A stretch of 5,748 nucleotides of DNA from Planctomycetota bacterium (lineage in GTDB: Bacteria > Planctomycetota > UBA1135): assembly GCA_014382465.1 (NCBI GenBank), contig JACNJP010000448.1:1-5748 (forward strand). Direction: 5' to 3'. Made by a program: the position numbers and the translations under genes. The number at the start of each line of letters is the position of its first letter. The first letter of the stretch is position 1. Below are positions 4,098-5,748 of this stretch, piece after piece. Under the pieces are notes generated by a model. That model searched no databases. It was not told where the DNA came from and saw nothing but the letters and a program-made list of their open reading frames with translations.

Positions 4098-5726
4098 GTG
4101 ACCTCCTCCCAGCACTCTCTCTCCCCCACCGCACCGAATCAGCGCCTCGGCAGCCTGGACCTGCTGCGCGGCTTCGCCCTCTGCGGGATCCTCGTGATCA
4201 ACATGCGCTACTTCGCCATGCCGATGGCGGGGAGGGCGCTCGGCAATCCGAACCTGCCGGGCGGCGATTTCGCGAGTGCCGACTTCTGGAGCTGGTTCGG
4301 CTCCAGCCTGCTGTTCGAGGACAAGATGATGGCTCTGTTCTCGACGCTGTTCGGCGCCGGCATCTGGCTGATGAAGGACCGAGGCGTCTTCCTGCACTAC
4401 CGGCGCATGTTCTGGCTGCTGGCGATCGGCCTGTTCCACGCCGTGCTGCTGTGGTTCGGCGACATCCTGACGCTGTATGCGCTCTGCGGAATGGTGGTGG
4501 TGTGGTTCCGACGGCTGCCGCCGTCGCTGCTGGTGGTGCTGGGTTTGAGTTCGGTGTTCCTCGCCCTCGGAGAAGCCCCGCTCACCCAGATGCTGGCAGA
4601 GAGTACCCCGGTCGAGCAGGTCGCGGAGGCGCCCGATGAAGGCGCCACGAAGGCAGCGGTCGAGCCGGCGGAAACCACGGAAGCCGTTTCCACGGCGGAG
4701 GCAGGAACGGAGGAACCGGTGGTCGGGATCGCGCCGGACGATTCGGTTTCGAACCCGGCCGAGGAGCCGGGCGGCACGGAACCTCCCCCGAGCGTCGCCG
4801 AGACCGCGCCGCAGGAGGCCGCGCCGCAGGAGGCCGCGCCGGAAGCGCCGGCCGCGACCGGCCTCCTGGCTTGGCGGGAGGAACTCCAGCAGGGGCATCG
4901 GAAGGCCTTCCGGGAACACTTCGAGAGCGAGACCGAGGCCGAGATGCACCACGGCTCCTGGTGGGGCCAGGTCCGGTGGCGGTCGACGCTGGTCCTCTGG
5001 TGGCAGGGCGCCGGCTTCTTGCTCAACGGCCTGTTCTGGAACGGCGGCTTGATGCTCGTCGGCATGGGCTTGATGGGCCTCGGCTTCCTCAGCGGCAAGC
5101 TGCGCGCCAGCACCTACCTGAGCGTCGGATTCGCCGCGATGGCCTTCGGGCTGGCCTTCTTCGCCCTCGGCCTGTGGCCGCACGCCCTGGAGCCGCTCGG
5201 CCGGCGGGCGGCGCTGTGGCAGCCCGGTGATGGACCGCCGCCCGAGTCCTTCCTGCGCTACCTGATGCTCGCCGGCGCGGTGCGCAACTTCGGCACCCTG
5301 CTGGTGTGCTTCGGCTGGGCCAGCCTGCTGCTCTGGCTGAACCGCTCCGGTGCGCTGCGGCTGCTGCTTTACCCTTTGCGAGCGGTCGGACGCATGGCGC
5401 TCACGAACTACCTGACGCATACCGTGGTCTGCCTCCTGATCTTCGAGGGCTGGGCCTACGGCCGCTGGTACGAGGTGCGCTACTTCGACCAGATGAAGCT
5501 CGTGGGGATTATCCTGGCGGTGCAGCTGGTGGCCTGCCCGTTGTGGCTGGCGGTGTTCCGCTTCGGACCGGCGGAGTGGCTGTGGCGCTCCCTGACCTAT
5601 TGGCGGCTTCAGCCGATGCGGCGAGGGAATCGTAGGTTTGGTCCGCCGGCTGTCCCCCAGCCTCCGACCCAGGGTCCCCCCCCCGGTTTCGCCGCCGAGT
5701 CTCCGCTGGCCCAGACCCCCGGGTAG
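4098..5726 (+). CDS. DUF418-family (YeiB-like) multi-spanning membrane protein with a large acidic insertion
   Basis: Inner-membrane protein of the poorly understood DUF418 family; a transport role is often suggested but not shown. The 542 residues begin with the family signature RLGSLDLLRGFALCGILVIN (16-35). Next come FEDKMMALFSTLFGAGIWLM (73-92) and RRMFWLLAIGLFHAVLLWFG (102-121), then a membrane segment at about 141-157. The second half has segments near 297-331, 336-360 and 398-414. The C-terminal signature runs from GRMALTNYLTH (431-441) to FGPAEWLWRSLTYWR (489-503). Between the halves, about 168-255 is an Ala/Glu/Pro-rich low-complexity region including a repeated PQEAA, and 511-542 is a proline-rich tail. 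These explain why it exceeds the roughly 400 residues usual for the family. The GTG start has a Shine-Dalgarno AAGGA at nine bases; stop is TAG. It is transcribed away from the sulfotransferase-type gene. Only 22 bases follow it in the window, with no terminator visible. Confidence 0.93.
   Translation: MTSSQHSLSPTAPNQRLGSLDLLRGFALCGILVINMRYFAMPMAGRALGNPNLPGGDFASADFWSWFGSSLLFEDKMMALFSTLFGAGIWLMKDRGVFLHYRRMFWLLAIGLFHAVLLWFGDILTLYALCGMVVVWFRRLPPSLLVVLGLSSVFLALGEAPLTQMLAESTPVEQVAEAPDEGATKAAVEPAETTEAVSTAEAGTEEPVVGIAPDDSVSNPAEEPGGTEPPPSVAETAPQEAAPQEAAPEAPAATGLLAWREELQQGHRKAFREHFESETEAEMHHGSWWGQVRWRSTLVLWWQGAGFLLNGLFWNGGLMLVGMGLMGLGFLSGKLRASTYLSVGFAAMAFGLAFFALGLWPHALEPLGRRAALWQPGDGPPPESFLRYLMLAGAVRNFGTLLVCFGWASLLLWLNRSGALRLLLYPLRAVGRMALTNYLTHTVVCLLIFEGWAYGRWYEVRYFDQMKLVGIILAVQLVACPLWLAVFRFGPAEWLWRSLTYWRLQPMRRGNRRFGPPAVPQPPTQGPPPGFAAESPLAQTPG
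4806..4840 (+). repeat. 15-bp in-frame tandem repeat (2.3 copies) in the DUF418 insertion
   Basis: gcgccgcaggaggcc occurs twice exactly (4806-4820, 4821-4835), and a third copy starts with gcgcc before diverging. It encodes APQEA-APQEA-AP inside the acidic insertion. The unit length keeps the frame, so gain or loss of a copy would only lengthen or shorten the linker. Confidence 0.85.
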
Positions 5727-5748
5727 GCGCGAAACCCGCGGACCGAGG

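Noticed and set aside
2323..4101. A 592-codon plus-strand open frame opposite the sulfotransferase gene
   Set aside because: Val/Ala/Gly/Asp-rich composition is typical of an antisense frame, while the minus strand carries the full set of AssT catalytic motifs.
4072..4134. GTG at 4134 as the start of the sulfotransferase gene
   Set aside because: It would overlap the first 37 bases of the divergent DUF418 gene and add an Arg-rich extension unlike a signal peptide.
3975..5420. A 481-codon open frame on the minus strand, opposite the DUF418 gene
   Set aside because: Its product is dominated by Arg, Gln, His, Glu and Ala with no domain or hydrophobic core, as expected opposite a GC-rich membrane protein. 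The plus strand has unmistakable DUF418 signatures.

Overview
The window is a very GC-rich (roughly 70%) bacterial chromosomal segment with five protein-coding genes and almost no spacer DNA. The gene content is a multihaem c-type cytochrome, a small radical SAM enzyme, a secreted LolA-like protein, an aryl-sulfate sulfotransferase-type propeller and a DUF418 membrane protein. It points to a Gram-negative-type, probably uncultured environmental lineage; Planctomycetota, Acidobacteriota, Myxococcota or a related candidate phylum would all fit. No marker gene fixes the taxonomy. I see no tRNA, rRNA, CRISPR array, insertion sequence or phage gene.

Layout. The left edge (2-733, +) holds the 3' part of a multihaem cytochrome c with nine CxxCH sites and one decayed site. 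It converges on a radical SAM gene (734-1507, -), and the two stop codons abut with no spacer (palindrome TGATCA, 731-736). Upstream of the radical SAM gene is a perfect 14-bp hairpin (1537-1570), which looks like the terminator of the next minus-strand gene. That gene (1584-2405, -) encodes a secreted LolA-like protein with Gly/Arg-rich insertions. After a 115-bp spacer with a weak hairpin comes the sulfotransferase-family gene (2521 to about 4071, -). A short divergent control region (about 3999-4097) separates it from the DUF418 gene (4098-5726, +). This region holds a G-quadruplex motif and an inverted repeat that would pair with the DUF418 ribosome-binding site. The last 22 bases after the DUF418 stop show nothing recognisable. 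No stretch longer than 300 bases lacks a gene.

How the genes fit together. Four of the five products are expected in the envelope or periplasm: the cytochrome, the LolA-like protein, the sulfotransferase and the DUF418 protein. The three minus-strand genes could form a loose transcription unit, but the hairpins argue for partial separation. I do not recognise a known pathway or defence system. The best leads are the decayed haem site, the viperin-like layout of the radical SAM protein, the uncertain start of the sulfotransferase gene (possible frameshift at a six-base C run), the structured DUF418 leader, and the low-complexity insertions in three adjacent envelope proteins.
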